Positions 37,395-49,594 are shown, numbered from the stretch's first letter. The stretch: 64,000 nt of DNA from Okapia johnstoni (GCA_024291935.2 CM044320.1:27744001-27808000); one strand, 5' to 3'. Program-made: numbers and translations. Notes: generated from the letters alone by a model not told the origin.

Positions 37395-38379
37395 TGTTCA
37401 GTCACTCAATCATGTCCGACTCTTTGTGACCTCAAGGACTGTGGCACGCCAGGCTTCCTTGTCCTTCACCATCTCCTGGAGCTTACTCAAACTCTTGTCC
37501 TTTCAGTCAGTGATGCCATCCAATCTTCTCATCCTCTGTCATTCGTTCTCCTACTGCCTTCAATCTTTCCCAGCATCAGGGTCTTTTCTAATGAGTACAC
37601 TCTTCGCATCAAGTGGCCAAAGTATTGGAGCTTCATCATCAGTCCTTCCAATGACTATTCAAGATTGATTTCCTTTAGGATTGAATGGTTGGATCTCCTG
37701 GCAGTCCAAGGGACTCTCAAGAGTCTTCTCCAACACCACAGTTCAAAAACATCAATTCTTCTGTGTCCAGCCTTCATTATGGTCCAACTCTCACATCCAT
37801 ACATGACTACTGGAAAACCGTAGCTCTGACTAGATGGATCTTTGTCAGCAAAGTAATGTCCCTACTTTTTAATATGCTGACTAGATTGGTCATAGCTTTT
37901 CTTCCAAGAAGCAAGTGCCTTTTAATCTCATGGCTGCATCACCATCTGTAGTGATTTTGGAGCCCAAGAAAATAGTCTGTCACTGTTTCCATTGTTTCCC
38001 CATCTATTTGCCATGAAGTGATGGGACCAGATGCCATGGTCTTAGTTTTTTGAATGTTGAATTTTAAGCCAGCTTTTTCACTCTCCTCTTTCACCTTCAT
38101 CAAGAGGCTCTTTAGTTTCTCTTCATTTTCTGCCATAAGGGTGGTGTCATTTGCATATCTGAGGTTATTGATACTTCCCCTGGCAATTTTGATTCCAGCT
38201 TGTTCTTCATCCAGCCAGATATTTTGCATAATGTATTTCGCATATAAGTTAAATAAGCAGGGTGACAATATACAGCCTTAAAGTACTCCTTTCCCTATTT
38301 GGAACCAATCCGTTTTTCCATGTCCCGTTTTAACTGTTGCTTCTTGACCTGCATACAGATTTCTCAGGAGGCAGATAAG
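37395..38379 (-). mobile_element. BovB copy interrupting the same L1, catalytic site mutated
   Basis: About 985 bp, 5'-truncated in the reverse transcriptase. The catalytic box reads YAND instead of YADD (AAT codon at 38149-38151), which removes the first aspartate. The copy has a TTGTTGTTCAG head. L1 flanks join as GTGTGGCT...GATGGATTTAAAAA. Confidence 0.92.
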
Positions 38380-39177
38380 GTGGTCTGGATGGATTTAAAA
38401 ATAAAGCCCAACTATATGCTCCTTCCAGGAGACTCATCTCAGCTCTAAAGACAAACATGGGCTCAAAGTGAATGGATAAAAGATGATACTTCAAGCAAAT
38501 AACACATAGAAAAAACAAGTGTAGCCATATACATATCAGACAACATGAATTTCAAGCTAAATAAAATAACAAGACACTAAGACAGGCATTATACAATGAT
38601 AAAGGAGACAACTCATAAAGGAGACATAATAATGATGAATACATATGCACCTACAATAGGAGCAACAAAATATATAAAGCAATTATAAAAAGACTTAAAG
38701 ATAATTTGAGAGCAACACAATAATAATGAGACTTTAACACCCTGCTTACATCAATGGATTCATCATCCAGACAAAATACCAACAAAGAAACAGCAGTCTT
38801 AAATGAAACATTAGGCGAGAGAATTTGACAGATTTGTTTAGAACATTCCATCAAAATAAAGCAGAATACACATTCTTATCAAGAGCACATGGAACAGTCT
38901 CAAGGATGAACCACATGTTGGGACACAAAACATTAAATTTAAGAAGACTGCAATCATATCAAACATTTTTTCCCAAATCCAGCAGCATGAAACTATAAAT
39001 CAAAGCTGGATAAATCACAAATATTGGAGAGTAACAATATGCTACTGAACAACTTCAATGACTATTTCAAAGGAAAAAATTCAGACAGATGAAAATAAAA
39101 ATATAACACACTAAAATTTATGGGATGCAGCAAAAGCTGTGTTAAGAGAGAATTCTTTAGCAATAGAGGTCTACTTT

Positions 39178-39182
<5 letters not shown>

Positions 39183-39231
<49 letters not shown>
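39183..39231. repeat. Long TA microsatellite
   Basis: About 24 uninterrupted TA units within the old L1; a likely length polymorphism. Confidence 0.95.
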
Positions 39232-39234
<3 letters not shown>

Positions 39235-40255
39235 CTCACATCTAAAGAAACTAGAAAATGAAGAACAAATGAAGCCCAAAGTCAGTAGAAGGAATGAAAT
39301 AATAAATATCAGAGCTGAAATAAATGAATCAGACTAGAAAAGACAATAGATCAATGAATCTAAATGCTTGTTTTTTGAAAAGATAAACAAATTGACAAAC
39401 CTTTAGCTCAACTCACTATTAAAAAAGGAGGGAAGACTGATAAACACAGAACTGAAGAGGAGAAATAATAACAGATACCCCAGAAATAAAAAGAATTACA
39501 AGAGAATGTTATGAACAGTTATTTGCCAACAAATTGGACAATCTAGAAAAAAAATGGACAAATTCTTAGAATCATACAACCTTCCATAACTGAATTGTGG
39601 AGAAATATAAATTCTGAACAGACTTATCATTAGTGAAGAGATTAAAATAGTAATCAAGAAAGTCCCAAAAACAGACATCCAGGAGCAGACAACTTTAAAA
39701 AGCAACTCAAAGTGGATCAGAATTAAATGTAAGAACTGAAATCATAAAACTAGAAGAAAAGATAGGTAATGCACTCTTTGGCATTGGTCTTACCAATAAT
39801 TTCTGGATATATCTCCTCAGGCAAGGGAAGCAAAAGCAAAAATAAACAAAAGATCTTCTGCACAGTACAGGACACCATCAAAAAAAACAGAAAAGGCAAC
39901 CTACTGAATGAGAGAAGATATTTGCAAATCATATGTCAGATGAAGTGTTAATATCCAAAATATGTTAAAAAAACTCACAGAGCTTAACAACCACAACAAA
40001 AAAAATCAACCTCATTTAAAAAAAAATAGGCAGAACTGAAATGCATTTTTCCAAAGAAGACATATGATGGCCTTTGAAAGGCCATGCATACATAGATACA
40101 GAAAGGTACATTGAAAGATGTTCAACATCATTAATTATTTGGGGAATGCAAATCAAAACCATAATGAGATATCACCTTACACCTGTCAGAATCTATATCA
40201 TTAAAAAAAAAAAAGCCAAATAAGAGATAATAAGGATGTGATTTAGGATGATAAG

Positions 40256-41464
40256 GAGATGAAAGAAAAGTATGTGAGTATATCAGATCCAAGAATTGTT
40301 TGCTTTTCATGTGTGAAATACTTGCATTTCAATTACAGTTCTGATACATTTTTATCTTTACTCCTCTGGTTAAATAACTTTGCATCTCTGAACTTTATTA
40401 TTTTTATTCTGAAGACAGAAATGCATGACACGCAAGGATTTTGTGAGCATTAGAAATAATACTTGTAGAATACCTGGAATACATCCTAGCAAATATCAGC
40501 TTCCAGATAATAACATAAATTGTTTTCATGTCCTTCCTGCATTAATTGGAAAAACAAATATCTAGTGAATGAGGAGAAACTAAGTTTTCTGTAGGGTGTC
40601 AGATGCAAACCTTCACCTTTATCTCTGCTCTCAAACATTTTTCAAAGTATATATTGACTGTTCACAGTTTCTGTTTAAGAAAATTTGGATGTATACTAAT
40701 ATTTATGTCATAGGAAAGCACAAAGAGAGTGCACATATATCTATTCAGAAGATGTGGTATAAATTCACATCTTTATTATGCATATTATTTTGGATAGTGC
40801 ATTTTTCTCATTTTTATAGCTTCTTTTCAGTTTCTTTGTGTGTGAAATGTTCTGTTTCTTTTCCTTTGTTTTTGACATGCTTTCCTCTACATCAGAGTGC
40901 CCTAACTGGGCACTTAGTTGCTTTAAAGTTCTTGTCCAGCAATACTAACATATGTGTTAGTTACTAACATAATCTAAGGGTTGGACTTGGTTGATTGTTC
41001 ATTTTCTTGAGAATTGGCTACGTTTTCCTGGCTCTTCATGTGTTGGTAATTTTAGACATTGTTATATTCTTCCAAAGTTTGTTGATATTTTTTATTTGTG
41101 TTACAAGGCAATTAAGTTTGTTGACCTGAAATTGCAATCTCTATCTCTTAGGAAATAGTTCAAATCTCAGTTCAATTACTTTATCCTTAGCTGGGCTAGT
41201 TTAAATTGTTCAGAGGTCAAATATTTGGACAGTTTACATGCAGAATTTAAGGCCCCCATTCTCTGGATCTCTCCTTTATGAGATTCTCCCTTTAATTTAT
41301 TTTTCAGATTAAACCAACATTTATTGCAAAAATACAAGCAGGTTTTCTGATCCAAGTGCTTTGGCTCCTCTGATGCAAGCGTATATTTAGATAAAAAATT
41401 GAGAGTTTAAGATAATCCAATTCCAATCATATGTGTATACATGTACATTTCTAAAATTTATGTT
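40256..41464. other. Intron 2, unassigned
   Basis: Holds a 123-residue plus-strand frame (40596-40967) without recognisable domain, initiation context or conserved family; treated as chance. Confidence 0.5.
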
Positions 41465-41774
41465 TATATGCTGGGTCTTCATTGCCGCATGGGTTTTTCT
41501 CTAGTTGCAGTGAGTGGAGGCTACTTTCTAGTTCTGTTCGTGGGCTTCTCATTACAATGGTTTCTCTTGTGTTGCACGGGCTCTGGGGTGCACGGGCTTC
41601 AGTAGCTGCAGCACTTGGGCTCAGTATAAGCTCTAAAGCACAGCCTCAGTAGTTACGGCACATGGGCTTAGTTGTTGTAAAGCATGTGGGATCCTCCTGG
41701 ATAGAGGATCAAATCTGTGTCTCCTGCACTGGCAGGCAGATTCTTTTACCATTGAGCCACCAGGGAAGCCCCTA
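41465..41774 (-). repeat. CHR SINE, near full length
   Basis: TATATGCTGGGTCTTCATTG to GAGCCACCAGGGAAGCCCC. Confidence 0.85.
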
Positions 41775-41869
41775 CATTTACATTTTGATCAGAACATTAC
41801 ACTGACAACCTACAGGCTTTTTTTTTAATTGCAGGCAAAATGTTAATTTACTCGTGTCTATCCACATTT

Positions 41870-41987
41870 GGCATCCCACTCCAGTACTCTTGCATGGAAA
41901 ATCCTATGGATGGAGGAGCCTGGTCAGCTACAGTCCATGGGGTCGCAAAAAGTCGGACATGACTGAGCGACTTTACTTTCACTTTCA
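41870..41987 (+). repeat. ART2A-type SINE with 12-bp target duplication
   Basis: GGCATCCCACTCCAGTACTC to CTTTACTTTCACTTTCA, flanked by CTATCCACATTT at 41858-41869 and 41988-41999. Confidence 0.9.
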
Positions 41988-42033
41988 CTATCCACATTTT
42001 AATATATTTCATAGTCTTTAAGAAGTATCATAA

Positions 42034-42139
42034 AAAATATGGAACACTTCACAAACCTGCATGTCATCCTTGCGCAGGGACCATATTTACCTTCTCTGTA
42101 TTGTTCCAAATTTAGTATATGTGCTGCCAAAGCAAACAC
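42034..42139 (-). pseudogene. U6 snRNA pseudogene
   Basis: The minus strand is a full-length (about 106 nt) copy of U6 spliceosomal RNA, from the GTGCT..GGCAGCACATATAC start to the terminal T run. About fifteen substitutions are visible, many at former CpG sites, and some fall in the ACAGAGA-side region (GGTAAATATGG in place of the normal sequence). No TATA or proximal element is seen upstream (42140-42210). It is a retroposed dead copy in intron 2. Confidence 0.9.
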
Positions 42140-43079
42140 TCTCCCCTAAATGTTAATCTAAACTCTTTTTTCTCATTCTTCAGGTCAAAAGTACTGTGAG
42201 TTTTCTAAAAGAATCTTAACTTTTCTGAATAATGTTAACTGTGGCCTCACCTTAAAGCCATAAGAAAAAGAAACTAATCTTAGGCGTCTCCTTTTAAGTG
42301 TCTCCTTTTAAGTGTCAAGTCCTCTCCAGAATCTGACAGCTTTTTTGGCTCTCCCATGTTTTGGGGTGTTTTTTGTTTTCCTCTAAGACTTTACAGGATC
42401 AGTCCAGTGGGAACTTATTCAGCTACACTGGAGAACTAAATGTTTAAAAATCATCCTCAGCCTGCTGAGGGTACTTAAGAAGAATATTGCAAAAAATAAG
42501 ATTCGATTCATGGAAATGTAGACAAATATTGGTTTTTACTGAGGAAAAAAAAAGAAAGAGAGTTATGGAAAAGTTAGGGTGCGGTGGGGCAGGAATAAGC
42601 CGTTATATTTTAACAACCCTAAATATGGATTAACTGTACAGTTATCCACTGGTAAATCTCAAAACTGCTTCCAGACAAAACTCTCTCTTGAGCACCAAAT
42701 CTGCCTTACTTGTGTCTATCAGGTAGAAGTTTATTTTTAGACATCTCAAATTTGATTTGTGAAGAGATGGTTTCATTGTCTTCCCTAAGACTTCCTCTTT
42801 TTCTCATCCCAAATAATAGTATTACTACATAAAATGAAGCAAACTATAAAACAAAATCAGAATACTTATATTCTGTTATTCCCACATTTTATTGGTTCTC
42901 CTCTTAAAAACTTCTAAGCATGTCTATAACCTTCTGTTCCCCTCTTCCCATCTCTGCTCATCTTACTTTCTGAAATCAGCTTCCTAACTAATTTCTTTGC
43001 CATAAATGCATCTTCCTCATGACTACAGAATTAGCCCTCTAAAATTTAATTTCCTTAGGTCACATTTAAGAATGCAGAT
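42140..43079. other. Intron 2, unassigned
   Basis: Only a short tandem duplication at 42289-42316 was seen. Confidence 0.5.
42289..42316. repeat. Short tandem duplication
   Basis: GTCTCCTTTTAAGT twice in tandem. Confidence 0.9.
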
Positions 43080-43545
43080 TGATCTCCCAACGGCTGGCAT
43101 ATTTCTATCCTTATATTTCACCCACAGATATTCTTTTTGTTTTGCAAATGATCTGTGTTCTTCTACTACTCTGGGCTTTCTGTGAGTTTCCTATTTTGTT
43201 TAAAATGTTCATTTCTTTTTCGGTTTCTAAGCTTCTTTTATTCCCTAAACACTTCGTTCAAATGTTACCACATCTATAGGAACTTTGATCTTTGCAGACA
43301 GAATTAACCACTTCCCTGTGTACTCATACATTTATAAATGTATAGCAATTGCAGTACTCATTACATTATTATACTGGCATTATTTGTTTATTGGGCCAGG
43401 GAAACATTAATTCTTTGGGGGCATTTATTATGTCTTACTTGTTTTTACTTCCCATCTTACTCTGTGTCTTTCTCCAACTCCAAGGCTTAGTGGAGTTAAT
43501 TACCATTCTGTAGTTGCTCAACAAATGTTTGCTGAGGAAATGAAT
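43080..43545 (+). repeat. L2 remnant
   Basis: TAGTTGCTCAACAAATGTTTGCTGAGG is the L2 3' end; upstream pyrimidine-rich sequence follows L2 loosely. Confidence 0.5.
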
Positions 43546-43653
43546 TGAGGTTCAAATGAGTTTCTGTTGTTGATTATGGCTGTACACACGGCAATGTGGA
43601 AACTTGGAACTGCCTTCTGACCTTAATTCTAGAGCTCTTGCCATAATAAACAA

Positions 43654-43677
43654 AGGACTGACCTGCTGGTCAGTCCT
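43654..43677. repeat. Perfect 10-bp hairpin
   Basis: AGGACTGACC, loop TGCT, GGTCAGTCCT in intron 2. No run of T follows it. No known family recognised. Confidence 0.8.
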
Positions 43678-44529
43678 GACTATTGCAGGTAAATACAGAC
43701 TTTACCTTTTATCTCAGTGCTAGTTGTGTCTTTCTGCCTGTGATATTTTAAAATGTATTTGATAATTGTGGATATTTGTATCTCTGTCCTGAAATCTCTC
43801 CGTCTTAAATTCTCTATCCTCATGGCATCAGTCTTTTAATATTTTTCATTGAAGAAATTAGTTTTTTATTATCTAGTTATTTATGTTCTAAGAAAACCGC
43901 CATATCATTCTTTCTCTGAACTTCGGCCCCACATTAGGAACATGGCTAAAATGCTCACAGCTCAGGTTATAGTTAGAATAAAAGAAAGCACATTTATAAA
44001 TCTATCTACAGTAACTCATTCCATATCCTTCTAAAATCCCAGTTTATAAAGAATCCTATTTTAGCCCTTGTGTTTGCATCTGTTACTCTTTTCTTCTTTG
44101 TAAAACCAATTTAGAATTATACCGTGCGAATTTTGATTTTATTGAATCTCTCTTTTGTTTTGAGCTAATTTTCCTTTTAGGATTGAAAATATGGACATTG
44201 CAAAACCTTTTTCAGAACTTTCAGAAAGCTGCTCTTATATAGGACAAGTTTTACTTCTGGTCACACTTGTACCTTCTTTAATGAGATAATGTCCTGTTAC
44301 TTTCTGAAACCCCCTCCTCTTTGATTGTACCAATTAGAGCTTTGAAGATCAGGACTTAGATAAGAGTTTGCCTCAGTATTTCTTTAATAATCAATAAATC
44401 ATTTTTTCAGTGTGCTCATTACTGATTCTGCAGCAACTCAAATAGTGCCTGACAAAAAATGTGTTTGGCTAAATGATCAGAGTTCTATTTTTAACTGAAT
44501 GAGCTTATAGCCAAAAGCTAAGTGATGAT

Positions 44530-44690
44530 AGCTCACAGTGATAATAAAATCAGACATTTATCAATGCTTATTACATGCCAAAAATTTTATGTATATTATT
44601 TTAATTAATCTTCATAACAATTTTACTGTAATTATCTCCATCTAAAAGCTGAAAATCTAAAAAGTGAGAGGTTTCACTGCATGTAAACTC
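44530..44690 (-). repeat. MIR SINE
   Basis: GCTTATTACATGCCAAAAATT and TTAATCTTCATAACAATTTTAC. Confidence 0.6.
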
Positions 44691-45409
44691 TATACCATAT
44701 TTATAACCAAGGAAAAATTAATTCAACAAACGAAAACCGTTTATGGAGTACGTACTCATAATGTGTCAGGCATCTGAGTTTGATAAAAGCCTGATAACAT
44801 TTTTTTCTATTTATTAGAGAAGGAAAGGTAGAACTTGGCTTCCAGTTCAATGCAGCACACTGCGAATAATAAGGCTGAAGCCATGTCCTCACCCTTCCAA
44901 TTTTAATAAAAATGTAAAAAATATTAAAAGCAGCTTGTGGATGTGCTAGAAAACAAGAAGAGATACATTCTGTAAATCAGAAACTATGAGTTTTCAGAAA
45001 ACTAAGAAGGAAAAAGAATTAGGCTAAAGAAAGAAATCACAGTCTAATACAAGTGCAGGAGAAGAAAGCTGAAAAAACATGGACGTGACTCCAAGGGTGC
45101 TTCAACGGCAAAAGCCATTGATCATGGGATAAAGACAGGTCCCAGAGATAAGCAGCAGGCATCTGTATAGTGTGTTCTGCTCACTAGGTCAGAGAAAACA
45201 TGCCTCTTTTCTTGTTTAACATTTCACCTGATTGTCAAATTACCCTCCCACTCCAACTTAGTCCAAGCAGCAAGCTGCAGAGGCATCTACCCTGGGCAGG
45301 AAAAGTGAGTGTGGGTGAATGCCTGGGCATATGGAGCAGAACAGTGTCTCTAGTGGCTGGTGACACCAATGGAGAAGTGAAGGGCCCACATGCAGATTAA
45401 CTATTGACT
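44691..45409. other. Intron 2, unassigned
   Basis: Nothing identifiable between the MIR and the Bov-tA at 45410. Confidence 0.5.
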
Positions 45410-45600
45410 TGTTTTAGTCACTACAACATGCCTGGCTCTTTTGCGACCCTGTGGACTGTAGTCCACCAATCTTCTCTGTCCCTTCAATGCTGAAACAGGT
45501 TGCCATTTCTTTCTCTGGGAGATCTTTTTGACCCAGGGATCAAACCTGGGTCTCCTGCATTTGCAGGCTGATTCTTTACCGCTGAGCAACTCTGCTGCCA
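45410..45600 (-). repeat. Bov-tA SINE
   Basis: TGTTTTAGTCACTACAACATG to TTTACCGCTGAGCAACTCTG; diverged. Confidence 0.75.
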
Positions 45601-45782
45601 AAGACTGCTGCCTCTCCATCCCAGAAAGGTTTCACAAAGATTGAATATTCAAAGACAAGGACAGGGAGCTTCCATATGTAAAAGAAAGCAGGCAGGCAAG
45701 AATCACCAGATATTTTATTTACTTCACCACTCTTGAAGAGAGGCAACAAACTCAATAAATTAAAAATTTCACCTATGGCTGT

Positions 45783-45828
45783 ACACACACACACACACAC
45801 ATGTGCGTGCATGCACACACACACACAT
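45783..45828. repeat. CA microsatellite, interrupted
   Basis: Two CA blocks separated by ATGTGCGTGCATG. Confidence 0.9.
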
Positions 45829-46149
45829 AAGTGTGTATATGTATATATACATATCTATAAGATTTATTTATTTATAGTTATACATATATATTTATAAAAA
45901 GAACAGAACTTTAAAATTAGTAAAGGGTAGGGGAGAGGAATGGAGGAGGAAACGCTTACCAGGAAGTTTTACATCTGTATAAAATTTCATATATCAGGGG
46001 ATGACAAAAGTGAAGAGAAGTTACAGGGTAAAAAAAATGAACCTATGTCGTAACATACCTCTATCCACCAGCCACAGTGACAGTTTGAACATATCCAGTA
46101 GGACATGTTACTTCTCTCAGTAGAAGGCTACCCACATTTTTTTTAATGG

Positions 46150-46501
46150 GAAAATACATTTTTTATACTTTTAAAAACATATGATGTTAATTTATTATCT
46201 TAACCAACTTTTAAAGGTAACCTCAGTGGTGTTAAGTATATTCATGTTATTTACAACGATCTCTAGACTTTTTCATCTTGCAACACTGAAATACTCACTC
46301 AACACTAATATTCTCTGTTGTATTTGCCTGGTTTGGGGGACCCATATTTCTACTTTCTGCTTTTATGATTTTGGCTACTTTAATACTTCACACGAGTGGA
46401 ATCATACAGTATTTGTCCCTTTGTGACTGGCTTACTTCGATTAGCATGTCTTTGAGGCTAAGCCATGTTGTAGCATGTGATAGGATTTCCTTTCTTGTAG
46501 C
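46150..46501 (-). mobile_element. L1 remnant interrupted by BovB
   Basis: GTGGAATCATACAGTATTTG, CTGGCTTACTTCGATTAGCA and CATGTTGTAGCATGTGATAG are reverse-orientation L1 3' sequence. The tract stops where the BovB at 46502 begins. Confidence 0.65.
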
Positions 46502-48369
46502 TGTGAAAAGAAGAGAAGTGAAAAGCAAATGAGAAAAGGAAAGATATATCCATTTGAATGCAGAGTTCCAAAGAATAGAAAGAAGAGATAAGAAAGCCTT
46601 CCTCAGCGATCAATGCAAAGAAATAGAGGAAAATAATACAATAATACAATGGGAAACACTAGAGATCTCTCCAAGAAAATTAGAGATATCAAGGGATATC
46701 ATGCAAAGATGGGCTCAATAAAAGACAGAAATGGTAGGGACCTAACAGAAGCAGAAGATATTAAGAAGAGGTGGCAAGAATACACAGAAGAACTATACAA
46801 AAAAGATCTTCATAACCCAGATAATCAAGGTGGTTGATTACTTACTTAGAGCCAGAATCCTGGAATGTGAAGTCAAGTGTGCCTTAGGAAGCATCACTAC
46901 AAACAAAGCTAGTGGAGGTGATGAAATTCCAGTTGAGCTATTTCAAATCCCAAAAGATGATGCTGTGAAAGTGCTACACTCAATATCCAGCAAATTTGGA
47001 AAACTCAGGAGTGGCCACAGAACTGGAAAAGGTCAATTTTCATTCCGATCCCAAAGAAAGGCAATGCCAAAGAATGCTCAAACTGCCACACAATTATACT
47101 CATCTCACATGCTAGTAAAGTAATGCTCAAAATTCTCCAAGCCAGGCTTCAGCAATACATGAACCATGAACTTCCAGATGTTCAAGCTGGTTTTAGAAAA
47201 GGTAGAGGAACCAGAGATCAAATTGCCAACATCCGATGGATCATCGAAAAAGCAAGAGAGTTGCAGAAAAACATCTATTTCTGCTTTATTGCCTACGCCA
47301 AAGTCTTTGACTGTATGGATGACAATAAACTGTGGAAAATTCTGAAAGAGATGGGAATACCAGACCACCTGACCTGCCTCTTGAGAAACCTGTATGCAGG
47401 TCAGGAAGCAACAGTTAGAACTGGACATGGAACAACAGACTGGTTCCAAATAGGAAAAGGAGTACGTCAAGGCTGTATATAGTCACCCTGCTTATTTAAC
47501 TTATATGCAAAGTACATCATGAGAAAAGCTGGGCTGGAGGAAGCACAAGCTGGGATCAGGATTACTGGGAGAAATATCAATAACCTCAGATACGCAGATG
47601 ACACCATCCTTATGGAAGAAAGTGAAGAACTAAAGAGCCTCTTGATGAAAGTGAAAGAGGAGAGTGAAAAAGTTGGCTTAAAACTCAACATTCAGAAAAC
47701 TAAGATCATGGCATCCAGTCCCTTCACTTCATGGCAAATAGATGGGTAAACAGTGGAAACAGTGGCTGACTTTATTTTGGGGGGCTCCAAAATCACTGCA
47801 GATGGTGACTGCGGCCATGAAATTAAAAGACGCTTACTCCTTGGAAGGAAAGTTATGACCAACCTAGACAGCATATTAAAAAGCAGAGACATTACTTTGT
47901 CAACAAAGGTCCATCTAGTCAAGGCTATGGTTTTTCCAGTAGTCATGTATGGATGTGCGAGTTGGACTATAAAGAAAGCTGAGTGCCAAAGAATTGATGC
48001 TTTTGAACTGTGGTGTTGGAGAAGACTCTTGAGAGTCCCTTGGACTGCAAGGAGATCCAACCAGTCCATCCTAAAGGAGATCAGTCCTGGGTGTTCACTG
48101 GAAGGACTGATGTTGAAGCTGAAACTCCAATACTTTGGCCACCTGATGCGAAGAGCTGACTCACTTGAAAAGATCCCGATGCTGGGAAAGATTGAGGGCA
48201 GGAAGAGAAGGGGACGACAGAGGATGAGATGGTTGGATGGCATCACCGACTCAATGGACCTGGGTTTGGGTAGACTCCGGGAGTTGGTGATGGACAGGGA
48301 GGCCTGGCGTGCTGCGGTTCATGGCGTAGCAAAGAGTCGGACATGACTGAGCGACTGAACTGAACTGAG
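46502..48369 (+). mobile_element. BovB, longest plus-strand copy with RT domain
   Basis: It starts in the linker after the endonuclease and includes the whole reverse transcriptase and C-terminal region to the CTGAACTGAACTGA tail. From 47123 to 48346 one reading frame is kept and is broken only by nonsense codons TAG (47480) and TAA (47747). YADD is at 47591-47602, but motif A reads FIAYAKVFD, having lost its first aspartate. It is inserted in a minus-strand L1 remnant and ends 285 bp before exon 3 of the transporter gene. Confidence 0.93.
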
Positions 48370-48654
48370 AAATCAACTAATGACATTAACTTAAAGAAAA
48401 ATTCAACTTTGTCCTACTCTAATAATCTGCTGCTGTAATCAAGTTAGAAAATGATACTTTATGGATATAATGATGTTAATGTTAAAAGGACTAAGAAGTA
48501 CCAATTGAAATAGAAGAAAGTGAGTATTCTTTTAACACACACATGTACACACACACAATACTAAGTAAAGAATAAAGCTTTTTTAATTCTGTATATATAT
48601 AAGCATTATGTGATCTTATGATTAATCATTCTCCACTTTCCTGCTTTTCCTTAG

Positions 48655-48796
48655 ATGTTTTTGGCAGCCCTGTCACTCAGCTTTATTTCTAAGGCACTGG
48701 GTGCAATCATTATGAAAAGTTCTATCACTCAAATAGAAAGGAGATTTGACATATCATCTTCTACTGTTGGCTTAATTGACGGAAGCTTTGAAATTG
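48655..48796 (+). CDS. SLCO1B3: SLCO1B3-like exon 3: transmembrane segment 1
   Basis: Acceptor TTCCTTAG, donor GTAAGT at 48797; 142 nt, starts in phase 0 and ends in phase 1. It encodes residues 30-76 plus the first base of Gly77. It begins [19 protein letters not shown], the first membrane helix, and continues through the highly conserved [13 protein letters not shown] and [10 protein letters not shown] segments, which closely match human OATP1B3. The exon lies after a 25-kb intron and about 285 bp downstream of the end of a BovB copy. Coding appears intact. Confidence 0.97.
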
Positions 48797-48867
48797 GTAA
48801 GTTTTATATGCATTTTGGTTATTCAGTAATCAGAATTGCAGAGGTGAAAACTGTTCATATATGCTCT

Positions 48868-49103
48868 CCACCACTGATCCTTAACCAGAGGTAAGGATCC
48901 CCACTCCCCTGCCGTGGCAAATTTGGCAGTATCGAGACATTTTTGGTTGTCATCACTGAGGATTAGGGAATGGTACTGGCATCTAGTGGTGGAGGCCATA
49001 GATGCCTTGAAACATCCCGCAATGCCCAAGACAGCTCCAAAACAAAGAATTACCTAGTTCAAAATGTCAAAAGTATAGAGGTTAAGCAGCTCTGATTTAC
49101 ACC
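48868..49103 (+). mobile_element. hAT-Charlie (MER20/MER5-type) copy next to exon 3
   Basis: GGCAGTATCGAGACATTTTTGGTTGTCATC, GGTACTGGCATCTAGTGGTG and CAAAGAATTACCTAGTTCAAA match a full-length mammal-wide hAT element. It starts about 70 bp after the exon 3 donor. Confidence 0.65.
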
Positions 49104-49269
49104 AGCTCACTGTCTGTGATCTAATATTTTGCAGGGTTTTAACCTTCCTTTTCTCAAGATGCACTAGTGCAAAAAAAGGTTGGAGAGAGGAATATGATTC
49201 TGATGATTTAAGGAGGGAGGAACAGTTTTGAAGCAATGTTTGTTAGGTTCTACTGTTTGAAAAAAGTAA

Positions 49270-49466
49270 AAATGTTAGTCAGTTGTGTCTGACTCTTTGT
49301 GACTCCATGGACTGTAGCCTACTAGGTGCCTCTGTCCCTGGAATTCTCCAAGATTACTGGAGTGGGTGATCATTCCCTTCTCCAGGGGGATCTTTGCAAC
49401 CCAGGGATCAAACCCAGGTGTCCTGCATTGCAGGCAGATTCTTTACCATCTGAGCCATCATACCCC
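49270..49466 (-). repeat. Bov-tA SINE in intron 3
   Basis: AAAATGTTAGTCAGTTGTGTC to TACCATCTGAGCCATCATACCCC. Opposite in orientation to the SINE at 51082 in the same intron. Confidence 0.8.
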
Positions 49467-49594
49467 AATTCCAGGTTCACAAACACACGTCCCCCTGCAG
49501 TTTCAAAGCTGTTTAAATGTATTCCTAGAACATACTATCTGTGAATGTTGACTTCTTTAGCTGTTTTTCCTACAGCTATAGGAAATAGCTGTAG

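Larger units (their letters stand above)
35150..40255 (+). mobile_element. Old L1, split by two BovB copies and internally deleted
   Basis: L1 segments at 35150-35928 (ORF1-type, GAGAAGAAAGAG-rich, ending CTTCATCAAC), 36768-37394 (end of ORF1 region to start of endonuclease) and 38380-40255 (endonuclease onward: CCCAACTATATGCTCCTTCC, then the C-terminal end GAGATATCACCTTACACCTG). They are collinear in one element. Most of the reverse transcriptase is missing at a deletion near 39700. The TA repeat at 39183-39231 lies within it. Confidence 0.8.

Noticed and set aside
40596..40967. 123-residue plus-strand frame in intron 2
   Set aside because: Hydrophobic by AT-rich codon composition only; no family resemblance and located inside an intron of the transporter gene.
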